Shown here piece by piece: positions 9,400 through 21,795 of a stretch of DNA of 64,000 bases (within the stretch, counting starts at the first letter, position 1; every line of letters starts with the position of its first letter). The DNA comes from Xestospongia bergquistia (Eukaryota; Porifera; Demospongiae; Haplosclerida; Petrosiidae), in the NCBI GenBank assembly GCA_963965975.1, contig OZ014413.1, forward strand, positions 1,862,501 through 1,926,500, written 5' to 3'. The notes under the pieces are model-generated. The model saw only the letters and a list, made by a program, of their open reading frames with translations, was not told where the DNA came from and ran no database searches. The position numbers were made by a program, and so were the translations under genes.

Positions 9400-10230
9400 G
9401 AAAAATGGAGTACTTTTTATATTATCAAGAGATATTTCTCACGCTTCAATTTGACAATCAGTCAAGAAAACGCGTGAAAAATTTGTCACCTCCACTACCA
9501 CACACGTGACCAACGTTAATTGATTTTTAATTGATCTAATTAACATTAATTAAGTCTTCAACAGTACTTTAACTATTCCACAACTTGTTACTGGAAAGAA
9601 ATATATTTATAATACAATGTCTATATGTGATATAGGGTACAATATTTCAGTCAAAAAATTCCAAACTATATAGTCAGTTTAATGGTCTCAAAGTTATTTT
9701 CTGTTACAATATATATATATATCACTATATATTATTATGAATTAGTGAAACTAGTAGACAGTTATCATAGTGTATCTGACTAGTTGTATGAACTCAGATC
9801 TGCCAGTGCTATATAGTAGCTTGGAGGGAAGCCCTCTATTTGTAAAGGGTGTGGGAATGGTTTTGTAGTATTCTTACAGTAAATGTGTTGAGAATTTGAG
9901 GTGTGGTTTATCTGATGATAAACTAAGTGTTGAAGTCATGTGACTGGTGGTTGGCAAAATGGGAACATCAGATAAGGGTAACACTTCACTAATGAGTGGT
10001 CGAAATTTTGACTATCATTTGAGGTAAGGAATGCATTGATCCCATAGAAAAATGGCTAAATTGTTTAGGTTTTGTACAAGTGAGTCAGACAATACATATG
10101 GCACATGTAGCTCCACCTCTCTGTCATCAGAGCCACTCCCCTGTTTATAATTGTCATTCAAATGATCTCATTCAGAATAACCACCTATATATATCCTTCA
10201 TTGTGGGCATGGCCTTCGTTGCCTTTTAAA
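9400..10230. other. Non-coding part of the duplicated segment
   Basis: No gene recognised. Matches 22655-23320 except that the second copy lacks about 100 bases around 10010-10130. Confidence 0.45.
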
Positions 10231-10249
10231 TACTGGACCCGCTGGTGTA

Positions 10250-10650
10250 GACTATCAATAATGTCATCTTTTTGATGGAGCTCCAAAGCTAAGTTATCTC
10301 TCTCTTGTTCTAAACATTGATTCAATTTACGATATTTTTGTCATTTAGACTTGTACTCTTCAGCTTATGTCATTAATGCTACAAAATCTTCTTTCTGCTT
10401 CAAAACTGGTTTCAAGTTTGGTCATAACTGTATCATGTTACGTTTATAAGTGCTTTAATCTTTCTTCATAACTTATTTTGAGTTGTTTCAAGTTCTCTTT
10501 TGCAGAGTTTTCTCATTTAGTATTGCATCAAGATGTTGTTGGAGTTCTCTGCTACCCTCAAAATGGAATTGTAGAGATTCTTGAAGTTTTGAGATCTCTA
10601 TGTCCTTCTCCTCGAGTTTGTTGCTAAGAGAAGCTACCCGATTGAATGAA
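10250..10650 (-). pseudogene. Dead coiled-coil gene, copy 1
   Basis: The minus strand encodes stretches of typical coiled-coil sequence, for example [20 protein letters not shown] near 10638, and later NQCLEQERDNLALELHQKDD and IIDSLHQRVQYL, broken by stop codons and by at least two frameshifts. The copy at 23370-23775 carries the same stops (for example the TAA and TGA near 10345-10375), so it was inactive before the segment duplicated. Family not identified. Confidence 0.6.
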
Positions 10651-10659
10651 TGGATCTAT

Positions 10660-11045
10660 TAATAAATGGATAGATAAGTAGATTAATGGACAGATAGGTG
10701 AATAAATGAATTAGTGAATAAAATGACGAGTACACGAACAGCTGATTGGTGAGTGAATGGATGCATAGATAAATGGATGGATAGATAGAAGGATGAATGG
10801 ATGGATGGATGGATAGATAGATGAATGGACGGATGGATAGATGGATGGATGAATGGAGGGATAGATAGATGAATGGATGGATGGATGGATAGGTAGATGA
10901 ATGGATGGATAGATGAATGAATGGATAGATGGATGGATGGAGGGATAGATAGATGAATGGATGGATGGATGGTTAGATAGATGAATGGATGGATAGATGA
11001 ATGGATGGATGGATGGATAGATAGATGAATAGATGGATGGGTACT
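10660..11045. repeat. GGAT/GATA simple repeat
   Basis: Imperfect tetranucleotide array of GGATGGATGGATAGATAGAT type. The counterpart at 23900-24690 is about twice as long. Confidence 0.9.
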
Positions 11046-11109
11046 AGAATAGATGAATGTATGTAGTGTATAAGTGGATGGTTAAAAAAGAAACAAATAA
11101 TTACCTCTT

Positions 11110-12665
11110 TCTATAATTTTGCATATTTTTCAAGAATTGAGCATTTCATTGCAATGTCTGTGTCCTAACCTATTGGTAATCCATTTAATTCCTCAACTAC
11201 ATCTTCTGCTGTTTCACACACACCATGAGGAGCAAAGACACCACCAAATAGTATCAGATGAAGATCACTGTCATCAGAGGGTATACCCATATCTGGAGAA
11301 TAAAGAGAAATCTTTGATTTTATGTAGTAAGAGAGATCGCTAGTAATTGTATAGAGAAATATCTAATTTTTATAGTGGACATATTGCCCTCAGTATAAAG
11401 GTTTCCTCAGTATAGAGTTGTCCTCAGTAATAGCACATTATAGATTGTCCCAGTATAGAAATGTCCTCAGTATAAACGTTGAATAATATATTAAAGTACT
11501 CTTATTAATGGAGGACTAAGTTTCATACTGAGAGAATTAATTCTGCCTGTAATCAATTAAAGACATTATTTATAACATCATTGAGAGCTCCATATGTCAA
11601 ATGGATATTATTATGTTACACAAATTGAACAAAAACTCTACGTTAGGTATGATACATGACATTAATTTGTTTAATAGCAGGGTCTAACCCATATTCAAAT
11701 TGTGGTAAACTGTGTACTAATAGAACTACTAATAGATCATCCTCTGATAATGACTTTACCTGTAATAGAGAGATAACAATTATAATTAATAATGAATTAA
11801 TAATAGATTAATAATAACTCATTGTAGATGAACAATGGATCAATGGATCAATGATAGGATACAATGGATGGATAAATAGATGATTAATGGATGAATGGTT
11901 GGATAGATGGACAAATAGATGATTAATAGATGAATGGTTGGATAGATGGACAAATAGATGATTAATGGATGAATGGTTGGATAGATGGACAAACCTCATT
12001 AACTAACATGCTGTGATAATGACGATTGAAGATCATGAGGTAAGTGATAATTAGATAACTTAATTAAAGGGGTACTGGGTAATAGTATGATAACCAACGG
12101 ATCAGTAAGGTAGTAATCTTCAGTACCATATACACTACTAGAGAAAATTGAAATATAATACAGTTAAATAGAAAATAAGATGGACAAAGTATATAGACAT
12201 ATAATCTAGATAAAGAGATGACTAGATAAAAGGAACAAATTTACATTTATAATTATTATAGTACAAATATAGATAATGTTATGACATTGGAAGTATATGT
12301 ACATATCTAAGTACAATACTAAAATATATTAAGTATATATCAATGTCTATGGGGCCCCACTCAAACTTACCATGTCATAGGTATAGTGTAGTAAGGTAAT
12401 ATATCATTATATAGTGATAGAGAGAGACAGTCAGGGTCAGTGTGAGGATCTTGTAAGGAAATATGGAAAGCCTTTCATTAAAAGTACTTAATGGATGTTT
12501 ACATTTTGTTCTTGATGACCACTAACAAATGTCACTATCTGAACGTACTATTATAATCATAGAAACAAAGAAACAAAAACTAAGTAATTTTCAAATTATT
12601 AAGAACTTACAATTACCAGTAAGATGCTGTGAGACCTGAGAAATAGTCTCACTATTAACAGCCAT
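11110..12665 (-). pseudogene. Unidentified multi-exon gene, copy 2 of 4, with further exons
   Basis: Exons 1-3 as in the copy at 5906-6577: start near 12665 (MAVNSETIS), exon 2 12371-12521, exon 3 11995-12137. Two more exon-like pieces follow. One lies near 11662-11759 (VKSLSEDDLLVVLLVHSLPQ up to INVMYHT) after a good acceptor. The other lies near 11170-11292 (MGIPSDDSDLHLILFGG up to VEELNGLPIG). Here exon 2 has a one-base deletion, a stop follows INVMYHT, and the donor seen in the other copy (AAGGTAGAG) is mutated to AACGTAGAG. It therefore looks inactive. A 39-base minisatellite sits between exons 3 and 4. Confidence 0.45.
11870..11992. repeat. 39-base minisatellite, about 3 units
   Basis: Same unit as at 5463-5900, in a short array between exon-like pieces of the unidentified gene. 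Confidence 0.85.
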
Positions 12666-12957
12666 TTTTTCAAGTGGGTGTGTCTAAACACTTCTAGTGG
12701 TCATGAATAAGTTAATTAGTTTAGCTATTCAATATATAATCAAATTAAGTAACAAACTAGCATTTTAATTAAAGACAAGTATACAAATGACAAAACTATG
12801 AAAAGAACAACACAAGCTGTATGACAAAAATTGTCTAGAGGTAGATAGAATGGACAGATGTGTGTATAAATGGACAGATGAGTGTATAAATCGATAATGC
12901 ATGGATTATAAAAAACTAATGTATAACAATTTTAAAATGAACAAATAAGGAAATAGT

Positions 12958-13228
12958 TCAACAAGAAAATGATTTTAATTCTTTTAAAATCTCTTTCATC
13001 TTTTGTTCATGCTCTTCAAGATCAGATATTAATTTACCAATTTCATTAGCAACAGCTGAATTGATCCCTGTCCAGTATTGTACTTGTGAACATCATAGGC
13101 AGACTTAATCATTACAGCAAGATCTACTGGAATGAAAACTGCATCAAGTACAACAAATACTCGAGCAATCCTACCCACTAATTTAAGTCCAGTAAGAGTT
13201 GTGCGTGTACCAAGAGTGTACATAAACA
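12958..13228 (-). pseudogene. Apolipoprotein-L-like C-terminal fragment
   Basis: The minus strand reads LGTRTTLTGLKLVGRIARVF, then VVLDAVFIPVDLAVMIKSAYDVHKY, then (after a one-base deletion) SAVANEIGKLISDLEEHEQK and a short helix ending SFSC and a stop. The layout of a glycine-rich hydrophobic segment, a conserved Asp-containing hairpin and a final coiled coil resembles the C-terminal part of the ApoL family; this call rests on pattern memory only. It is joined in frame to the end of the broken transporter at 13228. The deletion near 13062 makes the joined frame end in LLLMKLVN. Confidence 0.5.
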
Positions 13229-14838
13229 ACCCCAGGAAGACTACACTTATTATAGTTTTGTTAACATAGTAGTAGAAAGTACAACTAGGCTGTGCTGTAT
13301 CTGAGATAGCAGTGAAGGGATAATAAAGATTGAGACATATCAATTCTACAAATCCATAAAAGGCAAACCACAGTCCAACCATAAATCCTTTCATTGGACC
13401 AGGTGTTTGAGCTACAATGAATTCTACTGCAAAAGGTACAATAACCATTTCACCAAGGCCAGCAAGCACAACAGGAGGAAATGACCAACGATAGTCTAGA
13501 GTCAGACTCACTGTTGTATTAGTAAATAAGCACACATCAGTATGTGTAATAGTATGAGCTACTGGGTCTAATATGACATAATAAAAGAAACTTAATGTAC
13601 AAAGACTCAGACCAAAACCTATCCTTTTCATGAGACTGGGAATGTATTCATAGAAACAAGGATAGATGAAGATATTAAATATGGCTATAAAAACTACCAT
13701 ATAAATTGAATTATGAAAGCCTTCACTCCATAGTAAATGATGTATTAATTCATTAAAATTGCTTTGAATTATTGGATGTTGAAGTCGTTCTATGAATACT
13801 ATTGAACTTATTAAAATACCAAATCCAATAGAAAGGAAAGAAATTGGTAGTTATCTTAATGTAGTCTTAACATCTTCTATCTGCTCCTCTGAAAATGGGC
13901 CACCATATTTTCCTTTACCTAGGTTCAGTCGTGAAGGGTAGTCCTCCTCCCAGTAGGTCAAAGCACTACGATTCCTTGGGTGTTTGTTCTTTCTTGCATA
14001 GTTGAGTACTTTAACAATCATTCTGATGGGGTTGGTAATTTGAGGGGTAGTATCCAGCCAATGTTCACAGAAGGCAATAGTGACGATAATAATTCCAATC
14101 AGGAGTATATGAACCAGTAGTATTGTCATTGTGAAATACTGACTTTTAAGTATAGAAGAAATTTCTGATAAGAAAATGTTAACAATTTCAGCTACAGCTC
14201 ATACACCAAAAATGCCAGTGGATCAAACTTAACATTTCTCCAGAGGCTCCTTGAACTTGATCTGTTAAAAAGGGAATAACATTACCATCAAAACAAGCAA
14301 ATCCAACTAAATTAAAGTCAATACTTATGCTGAGAATAATCATGACTATAATTTGAACTGAGAACTGTTGTTCATCAGCATAGATATGTATGAGATATCC
14401 AATGGACATTAATATAGAAGCAATAAATATACTAAATATACTGTATATTATAGCTTTATAACGACCAATCTTAGCATCAGCTAACCAACCCATCAGTGGG
14501 TACAGGATAAAGAGAGCTCTGTAAAGGTTTACATGAATACTTTCAGGAACTTTGTGATGGTAAGCTAGCGCCAGTTGAAGAAGATGTACTGAAATATAAA
14601 AAGGGATAAAAGCATGTGTTAAGAATCCCCACAGTAGAACAAGAAGTGCTCCTTCAGAGAAGACGCACTGAATACGATATTTATAGCCATAGCAACTGTT
14701 AGCTTTACTGATAACACTACTGTTTCTTGATGAATTACAAACTGAATGGACAAAAGGTCCTGAAGTTTGTGAAGATTCAGATATATCAATACCCCATGAT
14801 TTGGTAGATATAAGAGAAGTTTCTATCCTGGCAGCCAT
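13228..14838 (-). pseudogene. Broken POT/SLC15-like transporter with foreign tail
   Basis: Nearly identical to the copy at 3638-5303 and sharing its two lesions: TAA in place of Leu at the RLLP site (13851-13853) and the one-base insertion after WHFW. It also lacks one codon there (SLIHW instead of SALIHW). Unlike that copy it retains the N-terminus, starting MAARIETSLISTKSW at 14838. The C-terminal end is replaced: after SVVFLGLF the frame runs into the ApoL-like fragment instead of the normal YLSHRYTMRVRD tail. Confidence 0.8.
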
Positions 14839-15460
14839 TAGATGGATTAAGTCTACTAGTATTATGATAACATAATCACTGTGAAGGTTAATAACAGGTG
14901 AGATATTTTGATTTGTTTTTATAACTTGGTGTAAATGTTTTTCCTAATAGAGTATGGTTTCTTTTTAAGTGTATATCCAAACAATGAAAGTGAATCAATG
15001 ACATTTTCTTTTGCTCATAAAGTTATTTTTATAGTGTCATTGCAACTGTCATCAATGCTTCATACAATCATAATCATACTAGTACCATTGACTCAATCCC
15101 AAACCTGTCCCAATTCGTGATACTTTGCCCAATCCTATAATGAATCCAACTCTAGCCCAACACTCAAACTAAACTATATTTAAAATGTTGAGCAGAGGAT
15201 ATACATTATAAGCTCACAAATTTAATAAGTCTGCTAGTTACTTTCAACCAAACTACAATAATGTCTTATGGTCAACATTGGAGTATATGAAGTAAATAAC
15301 ACCTTTATGAAATAACTGTTTTTATATTACAAATACAATTATTCATGTTTACCAATAACATGCATAGTTGATGTGACAAATTCTTACAGATTTTGAAACT
15401 GAAAGTAAAAGGTTTAATAAAACTAACAAAAAAGTACTTCAAAGAACACTGTACATGTAG
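14839..15460. other. Intergenic spacer
   Basis: Duplicated spacer resembling 764-1387 and 17237-17960. No gene seen. Confidence 0.5.
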
Positions 15461-17236
15461 CTATGGGGAGTTCTCACAACTGGAACAAGCACTACTATCA
15501 CTATCATAATCTCTTGAATTAATACACAAATACTTGTTATAATGGTTCTCAGCAAAAATATGGAAATTTATTGGACAATCACGAACACGCATCGTGTATC
15601 GATGAGCCAAATAGATAAACAATACCAGGAAGACTACACTTATTATAGTTTTGGTAACATAGTAATAGAAAGTACAACTGGGCTGTGCTGTGTCTGAGAG
15701 AGCAGTGAAGGGATAATAAAGGTTGAGACATATCAATTGTACAAATCCATAAAAGGCAAACCACAGTCCAACCATAAATCCTTTCATTGGACCAGGTGTT
15801 TGAGCTATAATAAATTCTACTGCAAAAGGTACAATAACCATTTCACCAAGGCCAGCAAGCACAACAGGAGGAAATGACCAACGATAGTCTAGAGACAGAC
15901 TTACTGTTGTATTAGTAAATACACACACATCAGTATGTGTAATAGTATGAGCTAATGGGTCTAATATCACATAATATAAGACACTTAATGTACAAAGACT
16001 CAGACCAAAACCTATCCTCTTCATGAGACTGGGAATGTAGTTATAGAAACAAGGATAGATGAAGAATGCAAAAACTATGATAAAAGCAATCATATAAATG
16101 GCATTATGGAAAAAGTAGTCTTCAACTAATTCTTGGGCAACTCTTCTCCAATTACTATTCAATGTTGGATGTTGAAGATGTTTGATGTATTGGATGGAGT
16201 CTGTTAAAATACCAAATCCAGTTGAAAGAAAAACAATTGGTAACAATCTTATTGTAGTTTTGACATCTTCTACCTCTTCCTCCAAGAAAGGTCCACCATA
16301 TTTTTCCTTACCTAAATTCAATCTGGAAGGATAATCCTCCTCCCAATAGGTCAAGGCACTACGATTTCTGGGATGCTTGTTCTTTCTAGCATAGTTGAGT
16401 ACTTTGAAAATCAGTCTGACTGGATTGGTAATTACAGGGGTAGTGTCCAGCCAATCTTTATACAAAACAGAAGTAATGAAAACAATAGTAACTAGTAAGA
16501 CATGAATCACTAGTATTGCCAATGTCAGATAATGACTTTGTAATACTGAAGAAGTTTGTGACATGATCATGTTAATAACTTCACATATAGCATTTACTAA
16601 GAAATCCCAATGTATCAATGCACTCAGCTTTTCTCCAGAGGCTCCTTGAGCTTGATCAGTTAAAAAAGGAATTATGTTAGCATCAAAACAAGCAAATCCA
16701 GCTACATTAAAAATAATACTTAAACCCAGAATGACAATAGATATAATTTCAAGTGAGTAGTATTGTTCTCCATTTAAAATGTGTATGAGATATCCAATGG
16801 ACATTAATATAGAAGCAATAAATATACTAAATATACTGTATATTATAGCTTTATAACGACCAATCTTAGCATCAGCTAACCAACCTGTCAATGGGTACAG
16901 GATAAACAACACTCTGTAAACATTTTCATTTATATCGTGGTAAGGAACTTTATTATGATATCCCAACACAAGTTGAAGTATATAAAGTGATGTGGAGATA
17001 GGGAGAAAAACATGTACCAGGAATACCCACAAAAGAAGTAAATATGCTCCTTTAGAGAAGACACATTGAATACGATAGTTATGACCACAACATCTGTGAA
17101 CTTTACTGGTAGAACTACCATCTCTTGATATGATACTAACTGAATGAATAATAGGTCCTGAAGTTTGTGAAGCTTCAGATATATTAGTGTTCCATGATCT
17201 GGTAGATATAAGAGAACCTTCTATCCTGGCAGCCAT
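15461..17236 (-). CDS. POT/SLC15-like membrane transporter, intact
   Basis: Single open frame of 591 residues from the family start MAAR at 17236. Visible features are: a soluble Ser-rich N-terminus (1-50), the first membrane helix from about residue 62, the inter-helix loop [11 protein letters not shown] at 118-128, FDANIIPFLTDQ at 184-195, a long hydrophilic central loop with YWEEDYPSRLNLG, an [15 protein letters not shown] block before the second membrane half, the GEMVIVPFAVEF and MKGFMVGLW blocks, and a cytosolic acidic Ser/Cys tail ending SSCENSP. About twelve membrane segments place it in the MFS/POT superfamily. The length is typical of POT proteins, but the ExxER motif of proton-coupled peptide carriers is not evident. 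Probably a plasma-membrane or organelle carrier; substrate unknown. Confidence 0.75.
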   Translation of the reverse strand: MAARIEGSLISTRSWNTNISEASQTSGPIIHSVSIISRDGSSTSKVHRCCGHNYRIQCVFSKGAYLLLLWVFLVHVFLPISTSLYILQLVLGYHNKVPYHDINENVYRVLFILYPLTGWLADAKIGRYKAIIYSIFSIFIASILMSIGYLIHILNGEQYYSLEIISIVILGLSIIFNVAGFACFDANIIPFLTDQAQGASGEKLSALIHWDFLVNAICEVINMIMSQTSSVLQSHYLTLAILVIHVLLVTIVFITSVLYKDWLDTTPVITNPVRLIFKVLNYARKNKHPRNRSALTYWEEDYPSRLNLGKEKYGGPFLEEEVEDVKTTIRLLPIVFLSTGFGILTDSIQYIKHLQHPTLNSNWRRVAQELVEDYFFHNAIYMIAFIIVFAFFIYPCFYNYIPSLMKRIGFGLSLCTLSVLYYVILDPLAHTITHTDVCVFTNTTVSLSLDYRWSFPPVVLAGLGEMVIVPFAVEFIIAQTPGPMKGFMVGLWFAFYGFVQLICLNLYYPFTALSDTAQPSCTFYYYVTKTIISVVFLVLFIYLAHRYTMRVRDCPINFHIFAENHYNKYLCINSRDYDSDSSACSSCENSP

Positions 17237-17960
17237 TTAGATGGATTGCATCTACTAATATCATATATAATAATATAATCACTGTCACGGTTAATCACTG
17301 GAGAGAATTTCTGAAATGTTTGCATAAAGTATTTTAAATGTTTTCCAAAGTGAGTATAGTGTGTTTTTCAGTGAATTTAAAAACAGTGAAAGTGAATCAA
17401 GACATTTTCTTTTGCTCATGAAGCTAGCTATGGTTATAGTGGTATTGTCATCAATGTTTCATGCAATCACAATTATGTTACTGTCCATAACCAAATGCTA
17501 AAAACTGTCCTAATTCAAAACCTCTTGATCCTGATCAAGCAGCAGTCCTATATCCTATATCCAACACATTCATAATCCTGCTAACTCTTGACCTAATCTA
17601 TCTGACCCTGACTCAGGACTCAAACTTGAAAAATGTTGAGTAAAGATTATGTAGCTTTAAATTCTCTAAGTTGACAAGTAACTTCTTGCTAGTTACTCAA
17701 GAACAAAAAACATAATGTCTTAAGGTCAGCATTAAAGTATACATGTAAACTAAATAATATATCTCTGGTGCTTATTTGCTGCAGGAAAAGATTCTACTGA
17801 TTTTGAAACTGAAAGTAAAAGTCTTATGTAACTTAAAAAGAAAAGGACTTTAAACACCAATGTATATGTTAGCTATAGGGAGTTCTCATAACTTGAAGAA
17901 GTACTACTATCACTATCATTATCTCTTGAATTAGTACACAGATACTTATTATAATGATTC
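17237..17960. other. Intergenic spacer
   Basis: Copy of the family spacer (compare 764-1387). No gene seen. Confidence 0.5.
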
Positions 17961-18725
17961 TCAGCAAAAAATATGAAAATTTATTGGACAATCACGAACA
18001 CGCATTGTGTAACGATGAGACAAATAGATGAACAATACCAGGAAGACTACACTTATTATAGTTTTGGTAACATAGTAATAGAAAGTACAACTAGGCTGTG
18101 CTGTGTCTGAGATAGCAGTGAAGGGATAATAAAGATTGAGACATATCAATTGTACAAATCCATAAAAGGCAAACCACAGTCCAACCATAAATCCTTTCAT
18201 TGGACCAGGTGTTTGAGCTATAATAAATTCTACTGCAAAAGGTACAATAACCATTTCACCAAGGCCAGCAAGCACAACAGGAGGAAATGACCAACGATAG
18301 TCTAGAGACAGACTTACTGTTGTATTAGTAAATAAGCACACATCAGTATGTGTAATATTATGAGCTACTGGGTCTAATATCACATAATATAAGATACTTA
18401 GTGTACAAATACTCAGACCAAAACCTGTTCTCTTCATGAGACTGGGAATGTAGTTATAGAAACAAGGATAGATGAAGATGGCAAAAACTATGATAAAAAC
18501 TATCATATAAATGGCATTATGGAAAAAGTAGTCTTCAACTAATTCTTGGGCAACTCTTCTCCAATTGCTATTCAATGTTGGATGTTGAAGATGTTTGATG
18601 TATTGGATGGAGTCTGTTAAAATACCAAACCCAGTTGAAAAGAAAACAATTGGTAACTATCTTATTGTAGTTTTGACATCTTCTACCTCTTCCTCTAAGA
18701 AAGGTCCATCATATTTTTCCTTAAT
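17961..18725 (-). pseudogene. Truncated POT/SLC15-like transporter (C-terminal half)
   Basis: Only the part from [16 protein letters not shown] to the C-terminus remains; the N-terminal half is replaced by a 39-base minisatellite at 18726. A nonsense codon TAG at 18657-18659 replaces the first Leu of RLLP, and the tail is lost by a frameshift near 17968 (frame ends FHIFC where relatives continue AENHYNKYL). The 18560-18725 part matches 5304-5462. Confidence 0.8.
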
Positions 18726-19318
18726 GATTAATGGATAAATGGTTGGATAAATGGAGAAATAGACAATTAATGGGTGGATGGACAAATAGACAATTAATGG
18801 ATGAATAGTTGGATAATTGGACAAATAGATGATTAATGGATGAATGGTTGGATAGATAGACAAATAGATGATTAATGGATGAACGGTTGGATAAATAGAC
18901 AAATAGATGATTAATGGATGAATGGTTGGATAAATGGACAAATAGATGATTAATGGATGAATGGTTGGATAAATGGACAAATAGATGATTAATGGATGAA
19001 TGGTTGGATAGATGGACAAATTGATGATTAATGGATGAATGGTTGGATAGATGGACAAATAGATGATTAATGGATGAATGGTTGGATAGATGGACAAATA
19101 GATGATTAATGGATGAATGGTTGGATAAATGGACAAATAGACAATTATTGGATGAATGGACAAATAAACAATTAATGGATGAATGGTTGGATAAATGGAC
19201 AAATAGATGATTAATGGATGAATGTTTGGATAGATGGACAAATAGATGATTAATGGATGAATGGTTGGATAGATGGAAAATAGATGATTAATGGATGAAT
19301 GGTTGGATAGATGGACAA
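18726..19318. repeat. 39-base minisatellite, about 15 units
   Basis: Same unit as at 5463-5900 but longer, so the array expanded or contracted after the segment duplicated. Confidence 0.9.
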
Positions 19319-19321
19319 ACC

Positions 19322-19999
19322 TCATTAACTAAAATGCTGTGATAATGATGATTGAAGATCATGAGGTAAGTGATAATTAGATAACTTAATTAAAGGGGTA
19401 CTGGGTAATAAATAGTATGATAACCAATGAATCAGTAAGGTAGTAATCTTCAGTACCATATACACCACTAGAGAAAATTGAAATGTAATACAGTTAAATA
19501 GAAAATAAGATGGCCAAGTATATAGACATATAATCTAGATAAAGAGATGACTAGATAAAAGGAACAAACTTACATTTATAATTATTATAGAACAGGTATA
19601 GACAATCAATTCATTAACACCTCAGTTATCACCTTTAGTTATCACCTTTAGACATTCTGGAACGTTTCCATATTAAGTATATATTAATCAAACTTACCAC
19701 GTCATTGTTATAGTGTAGTATGGTAATATATCGTTATATAGTGATAGAGGGAGACAATGAAGATCAACGTGAGGATCTTGTAAGGAAATATGGAAAGCCC
19801 CTTCATTAAAAGTACTTAATGGATGTTTACACTTTGTTCTTGATGACCACTAACAAATGTCATTATCTGAACGTACTATTATAATCATAGAAACAAAGAA
19901 AAAAAAACTAAGTAATTTTCAAATTATTAAGAACTTACAATTACCAGTAAGATGCTGTGAGGCATGAGAAATAGTCTTACTTTTACTTTTAGCAGCCAT
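19322..19999 (-). pseudogene. Exons 1-3 of the unidentified gene, copy 3 of 4
   Basis: Counterpart of 5906-6577. The first exon starts near 19999 with two additional residues (MAAKSKSKTIS). Exon 2 (GAFHISLQDP region) is open but its Asp/Cys part is altered. Exon 3 again ends in a stop next to the minisatellite. Family not recognised. Confidence 0.4.
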
Positions 20000-20194
20000 T
20001 TGTTGAAATTCAGCACATCACTCACTATTATAAAAATGGGCAAATAGATTGATTAATGGATACATATATAGGTGTATCGATGGGTTGAGAGATAAATGGA
20101 TTAATACATAAATAAAATGATGGCTAAATTATATGTAATCAATGGATGTATAGTGATGTAAATGGATAAATGAACACACTAGTATACAATATGT

Positions 20195-20590
20195 CCAGAT
20201 AGACATACCATTATTACCATATTACATGTACATGTACTTGTGTACCCATTAAGGGTAGCTTCCATACCATTATTACTATATTACATGTACATGTATATGT
20301 GTACCTATTGAGAGGTAGCTTCCATACCATTATTACAATATTACATGTACATGTATATGTGTACCTATTGAGGGTAGCTTCCATACCATTATTACCATAT
20401 TACATGTACATGTACTTGTGTACCTATTGAGGGTAGCTTCCATACCATTATTACCATATTACATGTACATGTACATGTATACCTAATGAGGGTAGCTCCA
20501 TACCATTATTACCATATTGCATGTACATGTACATGTGCACCTATTGAGGGTAGTTTCCATACCAATATTACCATATTACATGTACATGCT
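20195..20590. repeat. Tandem repeat with TACATGTACATG cores, second copy
   Basis: About seven units, matching 6780-7150. Confidence 0.85.
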
Positions 20591-21084
20591 TGCTATTTGT
20601 GGTAACTTGACTACCCTAACTGGACTTCAATCAGCCAGTGGCAGGCAGCTTTCATAAAAATCTGAATTTTGAAACGTACCATTTCATGCACTCAATTCAG
20701 TTCTAATTTCTCATTAATAAAATTATATATTAATCTTTTACACATGTTGCTGTATTATATGTAAATATACTGCAACTGATAAATAAACTTTAATTTTAAC
20801 AATTAAACACAAAAATAAAATAAAATTTAACAAATAAGTTGATTGAAATAACTGATTGAAGAACTATATTCAAATTATAGCCAAATCTTAAGTTTCTAAC
20901 ATACTACCTCCAATTATTGTTTTGTTCATCTATTGATCAATCATGGCTACATAACATCCATAAATATGAAGAGTTCTTTTGACAATCCCTCTCGATACTC
21001 TTGTTCTTGGCACATTCTATGATAAAATAAGTGAGTATAGAGGAACACTAAAACGGAAAGAGTCAGTCAAAGGAGGGAGAGAGT

Positions 21085-21215
21085 CCAATCAAAGGATCAA
21101 AGGTCTCCAGCCAATCAGCATTCACATGTTGATTAGGCGGGAAAATATCACGAGCACACACCTAGGAATGAACAACAAGCGCGTGACCACCAGTATTTTG
21201 GCGGGAAATATTACA
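21085..21215. promoter_or_regulatory. Promoter-like patch, second copy
   Basis: One CCAAT unit (AGCCAATCAGCATTCACA) followed by the E2F-type TTTGGCGGGAAA at 21197-21208. The surrounding CpG bases are largely kept, with one change (AAGCGCGTGACC). Confidence 0.35.
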
Positions 21216-21669
21216 TTGCAGAGAACAGCAAGACATTAATAGATTTTTAATTAATTATTAAAAAAAAAGATTATTAATTAACTGGTATAGCTATTTGCTA
21301 AAAACATTAATGATAATATGATACAAACTAATATTAATAAAGTTTTTTAGTTTTCCAAAAGAACTATTAACAAAAATAAAAAATGATCTATATTGGTATA
21401 ATACATTAGTTGTAAAAAGATCACCAAGATATTGTGTAAAAAACTCAATTCTTAACTAATTCAATTTTTATGAAACAATTTCAATGTTAAAAAAACAGAG
21501 AATGTTTGATTTGAAGATTAACAAATAATTTTAACTAAAGATTGACTTTTGACAAAGTTTAGATTAAAAAAATGTTTTTGAGAACTTTAAACAATATACA
21601 AACAAACTATAAAGAAGAGCATTAAAAATTACAGAAAAAAAAAAAATTAAAATAAGACAGTCTCCATAG

Positions 21670-21795
21670 TTGAAGAGTCCCCAAGAGTCCTCCAGTCAGT
21701 CCACAAGAGTCCTCCAGTCAGTCCACAAGAGTCCTCCAGTCAGTCCACAAGAGTCCTCCAGTCAGTCCACAAGAGTCTTCCAGTCAGTCCACAAT
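21670..21795. repeat. 22-base tandem repeat, second copy
   Basis: About five units of the sequence described at 8327-8545. Confidence 0.85.
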
